DNA from: an uncultured Prevotellaceae bacterium
Lineage (GTDB): Bacteria > Bacteroidota > Bacteroidia > Bacteroidales > Bacteroidaceae
Length of the DNA stretch: 64,000 bases
Direction: 5' to 3'
NCBI GenBank assembly: GCA_902780025.1
Contig: CACZDV010000005.1
Span: forward strand, 1 to 64,000
In this document: positions 43,124-51,099 of the stretch, piece by piece
Numbering within the stretch: the first letter of the stretch is position 1
Layout: each line of letters starts with the position of its first letter
The notes under the pieces: generated by a model
Databases searched by the model: none
What the model was told of the DNA's origin: nothing
The model's input: the letters and a program-made list of their open reading frames with translations, nothing else
Made by a program: the position numbers and the translations under genes

Positions 43124-43130
43124 AAATTTG
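43123..43130 (+). promoter_or_regulatory. -7 element (TAAATTTG) of the fimbrial operon
   Basis: TAAATTTG directly after the terminator T-run, 34 bp before the first fimbrial gene. No -33 TTTG at proper spacing, so an activator may be needed (inference). Confidence 0.5.
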
Positions 43131-43164
43131 CATCTTACAACATATTAATTCACGCACACACACG

Positions 43165-44703
43165 ATGAAAAAGGGTGAAAACATAATCAAAAAATTCGTA
43201 TTTGGAGCAATATTTCTGTTGCTTCCGTCTATTCTTTATGCTCACACCACCCTATTCGTCGACACCACCTTCTACAGCAATTATCCGTACATCCGTTTCG
43301 TCTGCGACGGCGACACCACCGCGATGAGCGATGACGAGTTCTATGCCACCGCAGCCCGAATAGGTTTTGCCGTCAACCAGGCAGAGCCCCCCACGGGCGA
43401 CCAGTTCCTGACGGAGCTCAAGAACAGCGTACTGCCACGTATCAACAAAGACAGTCTGGAACTGACATACATGGTCGTCAGGGGTGCTGCCTCGCCCGAC
43501 GGTCCCTACGAGTATAACAAGCAACTGGGTGAGCGCCGCAGTCAGTGGTTGCTCAACTTCATCCGCCAGCAACTGCGCTTTTCTGTGAACGAAAAGAAGT
43601 TCCGACTCGACAGCGAGGCTGAAGACTACAACGCCCTCTGCTTCCTTATGCGCAGAGCCGACGACAAAGACTATGACTATGTCAAGTCGCTGTGTGACAG
43701 TTATCTGCCAACCGGCGAGACCACTCAACTGAAAACGGAACTGCAGCGCGCCCAAGACGGACAGTTATGGAAACGGCTGAACAAAGAATACTTCTACCAG
43801 CTGCGTACCGCCCGCATCATACTCTACTTCAAGAAGCATGAAGGTGAGGAAGTAGAACTGGCAGAGATCGATACGCCCACCCCCGTGGTGGAGCAGCCTG
43901 AGGAAGAAACGTTGGTGACGCCGGTGATAGAGCCCGTAACACCCGAGCCTCAGCCTGTCGAAACGGAACTGGTGAGTCAGCCCCGCCGTGAACTGCTGGC
44001 TATCAAGACCAACCTGCTGTTTTACGGTGCCTATATACCTGGCTACGACCGCTGGTGTCCCATCCCGAACGTAGCGGTGGAGTACTATCCCAAGAGGGGA
44101 CACTTTACCCTTGGTGCCTCGTTCGATATGCCTTGGTGGCAGGACTATGATGCCCATAAGTACTTCCAGCTGAGGAACTATCAGGTGGAGGGAAGGTATT
44201 ATCTGAGGGCAGCTGAGAGTGGAGCACAGAGTCCGGCCTATGCGGGCTGGTATGTGTCGGCCTACGGCCACGGCGGTGTTTTCGGCATCTGCTTCGATGC
44301 CGACCGCGGATGGGTTGGCGAAGGTTTGGGCTGCGGTCTGGGAGTGGGCTATGTCATGCCCATCAGCCGCAACGGCCACTGGCGGTTGGAGTTCGGACTA
44401 CAGGCCGGTTTCTTCCGCTGCAAGTACGATCCCTACCAGTACGAGAATCCCATCGACCCGAACTACCACGACAACTTGTACTACTATAAGTGGACGTTTG
44501 ACGCCGACCTGTTTAAGGAGCGCCAATACCGATGGAACTGGATTGGTCCGACCCGGGTGGGAATCACCCTGAGCTATGACCTGCTGTATAAGAGGCAGCA
44601 GAAGCGGGGCGTGAGCTTTAAGAGCCATGAGACCTATAAGGCCAATCGGGCCTATGAGACCAATGGGGCCTATGAGCAAGAAAGGAGGACCGCCCATGAA
44701 TAG
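43165..44703 (+). CDS. DUF3575 outer-membrane protein with OmpA-like region
   Basis: 512 residues. Signal peptide IIKKFVFGAIFLLLPSILYA. Residues about 95-165 resemble an OmpA-type peptidoglycan-binding domain (MVVRGAASPDGPYEYNKQLG then ERRSQWLLNFI). A Pro/Glu-rich linker (VVEQPEEETLVTPVIEPVTP) leads to a DUF3575 barrel-like domain from about 275 (LLAIKTNLLFYGAYIP, VEYYPKRGHFTLGASFDMPW, FELQVEG-like YFQLRNYQVEGRYYL). DUF3575 proteins occur beside fimbrial genes in Bacteroidales and may anchor or assemble the pilus, but their role is not settled. The C-terminus (YKANRAYETNGAYE) is encoded by a 9-bp repeat array. First gene of the fimbrial locus; its stop overlaps the next start by 8 bp. Confidence 0.85.
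   Translation: MKKGENIIKKFVFGAIFLLLPSILYAHTTLFVDTTFYSNYPYIRFVCDGDTTAMSDDEFYATAARIGFAVNQAEPPTGDQFLTELKNSVLPRINKDSLELTYMVVRGAASPDGPYEYNKQLGERRSQWLLNFIRQQLRFSVNEKKFRLDSEAEDYNALCFLMRRADDKDYDYVKSLCDSYLPTGETTQLKTELQRAQDGQLWKRLNKEYFYQLRTARIILYFKKHEGEEVELAEIDTPTPVVEQPEEETLVTPVIEPVTPEPQPVETELVSQPRRELLAIKTNLLFYGAYIPGYDRWCPIPNVAVEYYPKRGHFTLGASFDMPWWQDYDAHKYFQLRNYQVEGRYYLRAAESGAQSPAYAGWYVSAYGHGGVFGICFDADRGWVGEGLGCGLGVGYVMPISRNGHWRLEFGLQAGFFRCKYDPYQYENPIDPNYHDNLYYYKWTFDADLFKERQYRWNWIGPTRVGITLSYDLLYKRQQKRGVSFKSHETYKANRAYETNGAYEQERRTAHE
44622..44675. repeat. 9-bp repeat array in the DUF3575 gene
   Basis: Six units: GAGCCATGA, GACCTATAA, GGCCAATCG, GGCCTATGA, GACCAATGG, GGCCTATGA. Read here as the polar HETYKANRAYETNGAYE. 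Confidence 0.85.
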
Positions 44704-45880
44704 GCGCTGGTGGTTGGTTTTGTGGCCCATGTTGCTCTCGGCTTGCAAGCCGGAACCAGAGCTGCATCTCTTCGATGGCGGCGACATCAATGTCACACTT
44801 CCTGTCGTCAACGTTGAGCTGGATGCCTATTGGGACTACGAGACCATCTACGGCCATTACGACTGGCGCCACGAATGGTATTACGGATGGGATGATGCCG
44901 ACCAGCAGATTTTTGGCAACATTGGCTATACAGAGCCTGAGGTGTTCATGCTACGCCGCTATTATACCGGTTCAGAACCCTTGGCACCTCATACCAACGT
45001 GTTCGCCACCACCTTCAAGGGCAACTCTTTCAAGGGACGTTACAATTGGGGATTCTGGGATGTTCTGGTATGGAACGATGTGACTTCACCAGACGGTGTA
45101 CAAAGCCTTAACTTCGATGAACAGACTTCGCTGGACTATGTGATGGCCTACACCAACCCCTCGATGAATTCGTCACGCTATCAGGCTCCCCGCTACACCC
45201 GTTCGTTCTACCAGCCCGAGGATCTCTTCTCAGCCTACGCGCAAGGTATTGAGATTGACCGCGACCTGCGCGGTTTCGACTACGATCCCGTCAACAACAT
45301 TTACATCAAGCGACTGAACATGATGCTGGAGCCCGTCACCTACATCTACCTGACACAGGTCATCCTGCATAACAATAACGGACGCATCACCGCCATCGAC
45401 GGCAACGCCAATCTCTCAGGCATGGCACACTCTGCCATCGTCAACACTGGCACAGCCGCCAACGATGATGCCATCACCGTTTATTACAATGCCAACCTCA
45501 AACGGGACTGCGCCCTCGTGCCCTACGGCACTCCCAAGGACGATCCCCTACGGGCAACAGCCGAGCATGCCGACATCATCGGAGGCCGCCTGACAACCTT
45601 CGGCATGTGCGGTCAGACCCCCCGTTTGATACACCATGTGGACGAGGTGACCGACAAGAACCGTCACTATATGGACGTGACGATGCAGTTCAACAATGGT
45701 ATGGACTCCACCTTTGTCTTCGACGTCACCCGTCAGGTACGTGAACACTGGAAGGGCGGTGTCATCACCGTCGAGCTCGATCTCGACACCGTCGCCATCC
45801 CCAGCCGCAAAGGCGGCAGCGGCTTCGACGCCGTGGTGAAGGATGTAGAAGACGGTGGCACCTGGGAGTTTGACATGTAA
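44696..45880 (+). CDS. DUF5119 fimbrial lipoprotein (Mfa2/FimB-like position)
   Basis: 394 residues from the ATG at 44696, which has a perfect ribosome-binding site (AAAGGAGG, 8 bp upstream) and overlaps the previous stop. A longer frame from 44627 only adds residues encoded by the 9-bp repeats. The signal peptide NRRWWLVLWPMLLSAC ends in a lipobox. The body (DINVTLPVVNVELDAYWDYE, YTEPEVFMLRRYYTG, PSMNSSRYQAPRY) matches DUF5119, a family found beside fimbrillins, and its place before the fimbrillins is that of the anchor or assembly lipoproteins of type V pili. Exact function is inference. Confidence 0.85.
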   Translation: MNRRWWLVLWPMLLSACKPEPELHLFDGGDINVTLPVVNVELDAYWDYETIYGHYDWRHEWYYGWDDADQQIFGNIGYTEPEVFMLRRYYTGSEPLAPHTNVFATTFKGNSFKGRYNWGFWDVLVWNDVTSPDGVQSLNFDEQTSLDYVMAYTNPSMNSSRYQAPRYTRSFYQPEDLFSAYAQGIEIDRDLRGFDYDPVNNIYIKRLNMMLEPVTYIYLTQVILHNNNGRITAIDGNANLSGMAHSAIVNTGTAANDDAITVYYNANLKRDCALVPYGTPKDDPLRATAEHADIIGGRLTTFGMCGQTPRLIHHVDEVTDKNRHYMDVTMQFNNGMDSTFVFDVTRQVREHWKGGVITVELDLDTVAIPSRKGGSGFDAVVKDVEDGGTWEFDM

Positions 45881-45944
45881 ACAACGGAAGAAACAAACGT
45901 AAAACCCAAACGACATAAAAGAAAATAGTACTAACAATTAAAAC

Positions 45945-47822
45945 ATGATGAAGATGAAAAAGAGTTTTTTATTCCTTGCAGCTATCGGCGCTATTACGCT
46001 GACCAGTTGCTCCAACGATGACTTCGTTGGCCAGGGTCCGGGAACAACACCGGCAGAGAAGAGTGAAGCAATAGTATTCAGCGGAGGGGCTACTAAGCAA
46101 ACCCGCGCCGACCTCTACGGAGGTGCTGCAGCAACAAAGCTGGGCAACAAATTTGTGGTGTATGGAACAAAGCACACTACTGCAGAAGACAAGACTGCAG
46201 ACAACGATGCCGTCGTGTTCAACAACTTCCAGGTGGGATACACAGCTAATACTGCAGGAACCACAGAGTCCAACTCTAGTGACTGGGAGTATGTGGGCAA
46301 GCAGGCATACGATGCCACCCCCACCTCTCAGGCCATCAAGTACTGGGACTATAGTGCGGCCCAAGGCTACACCTTCTATGCGTTCTCAAGTTCCGACATT
46401 AGCTACCCTGCCAATGCATCAGACAAGGTTTCCGTAACAAAGGTAACTACAGACGAGACGAGCCTCTACAACAAAGGTTATGCTGTAACTGTCAAGCCTG
46501 AGGCCACGCTCAACAACCTGTATTTCTCAGACCGCGTTCCTGTGGCGAAAGCTGATTATGACAAGACCGTCAGCTTCACTTTCCGCAACATCGGTGCCAA
46601 GGTGCGTGTTGGCTTCTACGAGACCATCCCCGGCTATACCGTCAAGATTGACAAGTTCTACGTCAAGAACCCGGCAGAAGCCGCTATCACGAATTTCGCA
46701 GAAATGAATACCGGCAAGACGGATTATTTCTATGCCTCGCTTCAGAATGTCAAGAGAAATGTCGCCCAGACTCTGAACGTCACCTATTACGACGACACTG
46801 ATGAAACCATCGAGAACCGTCCGAAGCTGACCCAGCCGACCGGAGGCTATTATTACACACTAGCCCTTGGTAATCAAATAATCGGAAAAACTCTGGGCAC
46901 CAGCGCTAACGCTCCGACATGGACTGACGGCAGCATTAGCGGTGACTATACCCCCGTATACCCCTTCGAGGAAAACACTAACCCCATGCTTGTGAAGCTC
47001 GACTTCACGATGACGGCTGACGACGGTTCTGGTGATGTGATTAAGGTACGTGGTGCTCGTGCCATCGTTCCCGCGGAGTATGTGAAGTGGAAGAGCAACT
47101 TTGCCTATACTTACATCTTCAAGATTAGCGACAAGAGCAACGGTACCACTGGTGAGGTTGACACAAATGGCGATCCCACAGATCCTGAGGGACTGAAGCC
47201 CATCACCTTCGATGCTATCGTAGTTGACGTGACCGAGGAACTCCAGCAGACAATTACCTCTGTATCGACCAACAGCATTACAACCTACGCTGAAGGTGCA
47301 ATCGTTAACGAATACAACACAGGCAAGCCCATCTATGTGGCTATCTCTGACAATAGCACACACAGTGTCATAACGCCAAGTGCTATCGGTGACGCTAATG
47401 GCAATGCACAGGTGTACTCACTTGACAAAGCAGCGACAGAGGCAGAGGTATTGGGACAGCTGACAGGCTCACCAATGGGTATTACTATGACAGCTGTATC
47501 GGGTACATCCATTGAAGGCAATGTTCCCCTTGCTGACGGCACCACTCCCGCCATCGCTAACGTGAAATTTACACCTTCTGCTGAAGGTTACTACGCATAC
47601 GTCTACACGACAACAAAGTATGTTGCTCCAACCTACGCAGTCCAGACATCTGGAACTTACAACTCCAGCAATACCTATTATATGCTGAGCGGAAGCGGAG
47701 CATATTACGCAGTATCCGTACCTAACGAGGCAGCCTTCACTGCAAACAAGGCAAGCTTATATCTTAAGACAGAAGCCGGCACCGCCGGTGTCTATGACAT
47801 AAAGGTCATTAAGGTGCAGTAA
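45945..47822 (+). CDS. Large fimbrillin-family lipoprotein 1 (probable pilin)
   Basis: 625 residues. The lipoprotein signal MKKSFLFLAAIGAITLTSC (Cys22) is followed by a short linker and the sequence TKQTR-ADLYGG. Arg54 lies 32 residues after the lipid cysteine, where pilins of type V pili are cut by an Arg-specific protease before assembly. The fimbrillin core has SDWEYVGKQAY, AIKYWDYSAAQGYTFYAFSS, FRNIGAKVRVGFYETIPGYT and FAYTYIFKISDKSNG. The C-terminal strand GVYDIKVIKVQ may be the donor strand. It is larger than FimA/Mfa1 (about 350-560), with an extra C-terminal domain from about residue 430. It is followed by a stem-loop and a paralogue. A probable major or alternative pilin. Confidence 0.88.
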   Translation: MMKMKKSFLFLAAIGAITLTSCSNDDFVGQGPGTTPAEKSEAIVFSGGATKQTRADLYGGAAATKLGNKFVVYGTKHTTAEDKTADNDAVVFNNFQVGYTANTAGTTESNSSDWEYVGKQAYDATPTSQAIKYWDYSAAQGYTFYAFSSSDISYPANASDKVSVTKVTTDETSLYNKGYAVTVKPEATLNNLYFSDRVPVAKADYDKTVSFTFRNIGAKVRVGFYETIPGYTVKIDKFYVKNPAEAAITNFAEMNTGKTDYFYASLQNVKRNVAQTLNVTYYDDTDETIENRPKLTQPTGGYYYTLALGNQIIGKTLGTSANAPTWTDGSISGDYTPVYPFEENTNPMLVKLDFTMTADDGSGDVIKVRGARAIVPAEYVKWKSNFAYTYIFKISDKSNGTTGEVDTNGDPTDPEGLKPITFDAIVVDVTEELQQTITSVSTNSITTYAEGAIVNEYNTGKPIYVAISDNSTHSVITPSAIGDANGNAQVYSLDKAATEAEVLGQLTGSPMGITMTAVSGTSIEGNVPLADGTTPAIANVKFTPSAEGYYAYVYTTTKYVAPTYAVQTSGTYNSSNTYYMLSGSGAYYAVSVPNEAAFTANKASLYLKTEAGTAGVYDIKVIKVQ

Positions 47823-47833
47823 CTCTATATCTG

Positions 47834-47860
47834 CCTACCGAGGTTCGACTCCTCGGTAGG
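47834..47860 (+). ncRNA. Stem-loop after fimbrillin 1
   Basis: Perfect 10-bp stem CCTACCGAGG / CCTCGGTAGG with loop TTCGACT, 12 bp after the stop. There is no T-run; GTACCAAAAGAAAGAA follows instead. It shares its loop and 3' flank, with compensated stem changes, with the stem-loop at 49839-49867. Likely an mRNA processing or stability element, or a partial terminator. Confidence 0.65.
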
Positions 47861-47880
47861 TACCAAAAGAAAGAAACAAC

Positions 47881-47907
47881 GTGAGACAAAGGGCCGGGCC
47901 CTCTCAC
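47881..47907 (+). other. Second hairpin in the fimbrillin 1-2 gap
   Basis: GTGAGA...TCTCAC arms enclose a smaller AGGGC-CGG-GCCCT hairpin. No T-run follows. Lies 39 bp before fimbrillin 2. Confidence 0.5.
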
Positions 47908-47945
47908 TAACGAGAAAAAGAAAACAAAATAATAACAACTAAAAA

Positions 47946-49808
47946 ATGACGATTATGAAAAAGTACTATCTATTAGCCACAGCGCTCGCAGCCTTGGTCA
48001 GTTGCTCGAGCGATGAATTTACGGGCGATCCCTCCAGCACCCCTCAGGGTAATAGTGCAATTCAGTTCTCTTCGAACGCGCCTAAAGTCACTCGAACAAA
48101 TTCAACAGATGCTGCCAAACTGAATTACCAATTCAAGGTATTTGGTGTTAAAACGCCATCATCTGGTGGAGACCAACGCGTTTTTGCAACTGCTTCGTCT
48201 GGTGTAACCCCATATGATGTATGGTTTGTTGACAATACAGCAAGCAGTACAACTTCCAACTCAAGTAATTGGGAATATGTAGGGACTCACGGACAGTCAT
48301 ACGGAACGACAGGACATCAAGTAACTCTTGGTAGTACAGACCAGACCATTAAGTATTGGGACTATTCAGCCACTGCATATAACTTCCAAGCATGGTCTGA
48401 CTTAAATACTTCTGAGAACAAGGTTTCCGTATCAGCAATTGACAAGAATACTATGACCATAAGCGGTACTCCTGCAAAACTGGCTAACTTGTATATTGCA
48501 GACCTCGTAACGATTACATCTCCGACATCCGGCACTACACCTTCTGTTGTGCAGTTTACTTTCCGTAAAGCCGCCACAAAGGTTCGTCTCGGCATCTATG
48601 AGACAGTGCCTGGTTATTCTGTACGCAACATGAAATTTTACTATACTCCTAAGGGTAGTAATGAGACATCTAGTGAAGCTACTAGTTCCGCGGCATCCCA
48701 TGCATTTTTGACTGGTAAATTTGTTGGTGAAAGTAACCCTTCTTCTGCAACCTCATTTGATGTCACATATAGTGGAACTCCCCAAAAAGCTGTAATAAAA
48801 CCATCGGAAACAACGGCCAAAACTGAGCACTTTGACTTTGGAACTATTGGCACTGATAATACTTCCGTCCTTGGTGAGACTTCAACTTCTCCGACATGGG
48901 CAGGTGGAAGTGCTGAGTACACATCGGTGTTCCCCAATACAGAATCAAGTAACATTGCTGACATGACCTTAAAGGTTGATTATGAACTTTACAACACAGC
49001 TTCCCATGAAGTTATTAAAGTCGAAAACAAAACTGCTATTGTTCCTGCTGCCTACATGACGTGGAAGCCCAACTACGCCTACACTTATCTGTTCAAGATC
49101 ACAGATGACCTATTAACCCCCATCACCCTTGACGCCATAGTTGTTGAGGCAGATGATGGTACTCAGGAAACAATCACGACAGTTACAGAGCCCAGCATCA
49201 CGACTTATGCTAAAGCTTCTGCCGTTACGACCAATGGTGATTATAAGGATGGTGAAAAGATTTATGCAACAGTTATGGATGGTAGCAGCCTAGCTACACT
49301 TGATGCAACAAACATGAAACTATACACAGTTACTACCTCCGATGCAACAAACTTCCCGATTACTGGGGCTTCTGTAGCTGAGGCACTCATCGAAGGTCCC
49401 ACATGGACTGCAGCCCAGGCTGCTCTCAAGAAGATTACATGTACGGCAAGTGCATTCACCACTTATGGCAAGGCAGTTGAAGCTCCTGATGGTTCTACCT
49501 TAACAATGGATGAAAATAATAATGTTGTAGCAGCTTTTACTGGTGATAAGACACAAATCGACGATACACCAACATACGGTCCAACATATTATGCTATTGT
49601 CTATCAGAAGACTGCCGCAACGTATAGTACGGATGGTGGTAAAAATGATTACACTAGTGAATCATTCACTGCTGCAGGTATTCTCTACACTAATTCAGAA
49701 TGCACAACAGTTGCTGAATCGTGGACATCAGGCACAACATACTATAAGCGTACAGGTGTCTCCGACAAGGGAACATATGCTGTAAAGATTGTAAAGGTTG
49801 TTCCCTAA
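47946..49808 (+). CDS. Large fimbrillin-family lipoprotein 2, paralogue of the first
   Basis: 620 residues. Lipoprotein signal MKKYYLLATALAALVSC (Cys20), then NAPKVTR-TNSTD with Arg50 30 residues after the cysteine. The order of blocks follows fimbrillin 1: SNWEYVGTHGQ, TIKYWDYSATAYNFQAWSD, FRKAATKVRLGIYETVPGYS, YAYTYLFKITDD, ITLDAIVVEADDGTQETITT, and the end GTYAVKIVKVVP. The DNA differs from its neighbours: it is visibly richer in A+T and uses codons such as AAT, ACA and TTT more freely, which suggests separate recent history or diversifying selection. Like fimbrillin 1 it is followed by a structured stem-loop. Probably a pilin; which of the two dominates cannot be told. Confidence 0.88.
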   Translation: MTIMKKYYLLATALAALVSCSSDEFTGDPSSTPQGNSAIQFSSNAPKVTRTNSTDAAKLNYQFKVFGVKTPSSGGDQRVFATASSGVTPYDVWFVDNTASSTTSNSSNWEYVGTHGQSYGTTGHQVTLGSTDQTIKYWDYSATAYNFQAWSDLNTSENKVSVSAIDKNTMTISGTPAKLANLYIADLVTITSPTSGTTPSVVQFTFRKAATKVRLGIYETVPGYSVRNMKFYYTPKGSNETSSEATSSAASHAFLTGKFVGESNPSSATSFDVTYSGTPQKAVIKPSETTAKTEHFDFGTIGTDNTSVLGETSTSPTWAGGSAEYTSVFPNTESSNIADMTLKVDYELYNTASHEVIKVENKTAIVPAAYMTWKPNYAYTYLFKITDDLLTPITLDAIVVEADDGTQETITTVTEPSITTYAKASAVTTNGDYKDGEKIYATVMDGSSLATLDATNMKLYTVTTSDATNFPITGASVAEALIEGPTWTAAQAALKKITCTASAFTTYGKAVEAPDGSTLTMDENNNVVAAFTGDKTQIDDTPTYGPTYYAIVYQKTAATYSTDGGKNDYTSESFTAAGILYTNSECTTVAESWTSGTTYYKRTGVSDKGTYAVKIVKVVP

Positions 49809-49838
49809 CCCCTGTAGTACAATAAAAGTACAAGATAG

Positions 49839-49867
49839 CCCTGTCGAGGTGCGACTCCTCGACAGGG
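49839..49867 (+). ncRNA. Stem-loop after fimbrillin 2
   Basis: Perfect 11-bp stem CCCTGTCGAGG / CCTCGACAGGG with loop TGCGACT, then GTACTAAAGAAAGAA and the next start 17 bp on. Matches the stem-loop at 47834-47860 with compensatory stem changes. Confidence 0.65.
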
Positions 49868-49883
49868 TACTAAAGAAAGAAGA

Positions 49884-51065
49884 ATGACTGAGCAAGAGAA
49901 TCATAAGAAGATGGCGACTGGGGGCTCTGGGAAAACTAGGGTCTCTAGGACTTCTGGGACTCTAAGAGGTTACAGAGGCCTCAGCATTCTCAGCATTCTT
50001 CTGGGACTTATGAGCTGTTCGCAAGAGAGTGCGGACAGCCCAGTGGAACCGGTGATGGAGACAGCCATTGCTTTCTCGGCTAATCAGAACGAGGAAACGG
50101 TGACCCGCACTACTACCCCTTTGCATGAAAAAGGCGTCAATACCTTTATCGTGTGGGGCTTTAAGAACACGGCTGTCACGGGCAATGACTACACCGCCTA
50201 CCAGAATGTCATTCCTGGATATACCGTGAGATGGTACAACAATAGCGGTTACACCACGACCTCGAACACTAACGGCTGGGAATACGTGAACCAGCAGTCG
50301 GTCAACGATCCAGAGCAGACCATCAAATACTGGGACTGGGACGCAAAGGCCTACCGATTCTTCGGGATAACCGGAGGAGCCTACAGCACCCACGAGGCCA
50401 ATGGGGCTTACGAGGTGACGATCACGGTGGACGGCTCTTCAGAAGAAAACACGCCCTACTACAGTCATCTGTGGATAAGCAATGGAGGCGAGGGACAAAA
50501 GCCGTTCGGACAGCCCGTACAGTTGGAGTTTATAAAGCCTCTGTCGAAGGTACGCTTTATGTTCATCTTCGAAGACCCAAGTCTTGCGAGCACTACGGAA
50601 CTGTCGGGAAAGAGCTTCGCTCCTACCAACGGTAACACCATCAAGACAAAAGCGCAGCTGACCATCAGCTATCCGCTGACAGGAACGTCAGTCGCAGAAA
50701 CGGCGACGTTCACCTCTGAGCCCGAAGGTCTGACGGCCTTCACCCAGGACTACTACGAATCGGTGACGAAGAATGGCGATGGAATAGTCATCTCTCCCTA
50801 TTGGGGCGCACCTGAGAACCCTCTTGAGAATGTGTATACGGTGCTCCCCGCCACCAATCAGGGCACCTACACCCTCACGGTTGACGTGAACGGTGAACCA
50901 AAGACCACCGTAGTGCCAGCGGAATACATGAACTGGCAATTGGGATACCAATATACCTATATATTTAAGGTACACGTAGACGGTGGCGTAAGCATCAATG
51001 CCGTGCAAGCGGCATTCACGACGTGGACAGACCATCCAGGAGACCATACGATATATAATTGGTGA
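49884..51065 (+). CDS. Smaller fimbrillin-family lipoprotein (minor pilin)
   Basis: 393 residues. The hydrophobic core GLSILSILLGLMSC gives a lipobox at Cys45, but the preceding 30 residues (TGGSGKTRVSRTSGTLRGYR) are an oddly long polar leader encoded by 9-bp repeats. No ATG, GTG or TTG lies closer in frame than codon 10. After the cysteine comes EETVTR-TTTPL with Arg75 30 residues on, as in the large fimbrillins. NGWEYVNQQS, TIKYWDWDAKAYRFFGI, LEFIKPLSKVRFMFIF and LGYQYTYIFKVHVDGG are fimbrillin blocks. It ends just after the first two domains, so it lacks the C-terminal extension of the large ones. Probably an accessory or tip subunit. Confidence 0.85.
   Translation: MTEQENHKKMATGGSGKTRVSRTSGTLRGYRGLSILSILLGLMSCSQESADSPVEPVMETAIAFSANQNEETVTRTTTPLHEKGVNTFIVWGFKNTAVTGNDYTAYQNVIPGYTVRWYNNSGYTTTSNTNGWEYVNQQSVNDPEQTIKYWDWDAKAYRFFGITGGAYSTHEANGAYEVTITVDGSSEENTPYYSHLWISNGGEGQKPFGQPVQLEFIKPLSKVRFMFIFEDPSLASTTELSGKSFAPTNGNTIKTKAQLTISYPLTGTSVAETATFTSEPEGLTAFTQDYYESVTKNGDGIVISPYWGAPENPLENVYTVLPATNQGTYTLTVDVNGEPKTTVVPAEYMNWQLGYQYTYIFKVHVDGGVSINAVQAAFTTWTDHPGDHTIYNW
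49921..49999. repeat. 9-bp repeat array in the minor fimbrillin leader
   Basis: GGGGCTCTG, GGAAAACTA, GGGTCTCTA, GGACTTCTG, GGACTCTAA (49921-49965), then two exact CAGCATTCT units (49982-49999). In the gene's frame the first part is polar; in another frame it would read hydrophobic GALGKLGSLGLLGL followed by a stop. Confidence 0.75.
50378..50413. repeat. 9-bp repeat copy in the minor fimbrillin gene
   Basis: AGCCTACAG, CACCCACGA, GGCCAATGG, GGCTTACGA, read YSTHEANGAYE. Same family as the arrays at 44622-44675 and 51116-51187. Confidence 0.7.
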
Positions 51066-51099
51066 AAAGGAAGTGAAAGAAGAAAAAGAACATAGAAGG

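Noticed and set aside
47834-47860. GGTTCGACTCC-like sequence resembling a tRNA T-arm
   Set aside because: No anticodon, D or acceptor arm is present around it; the structure is a simple long stem-loop with a covarying partner.
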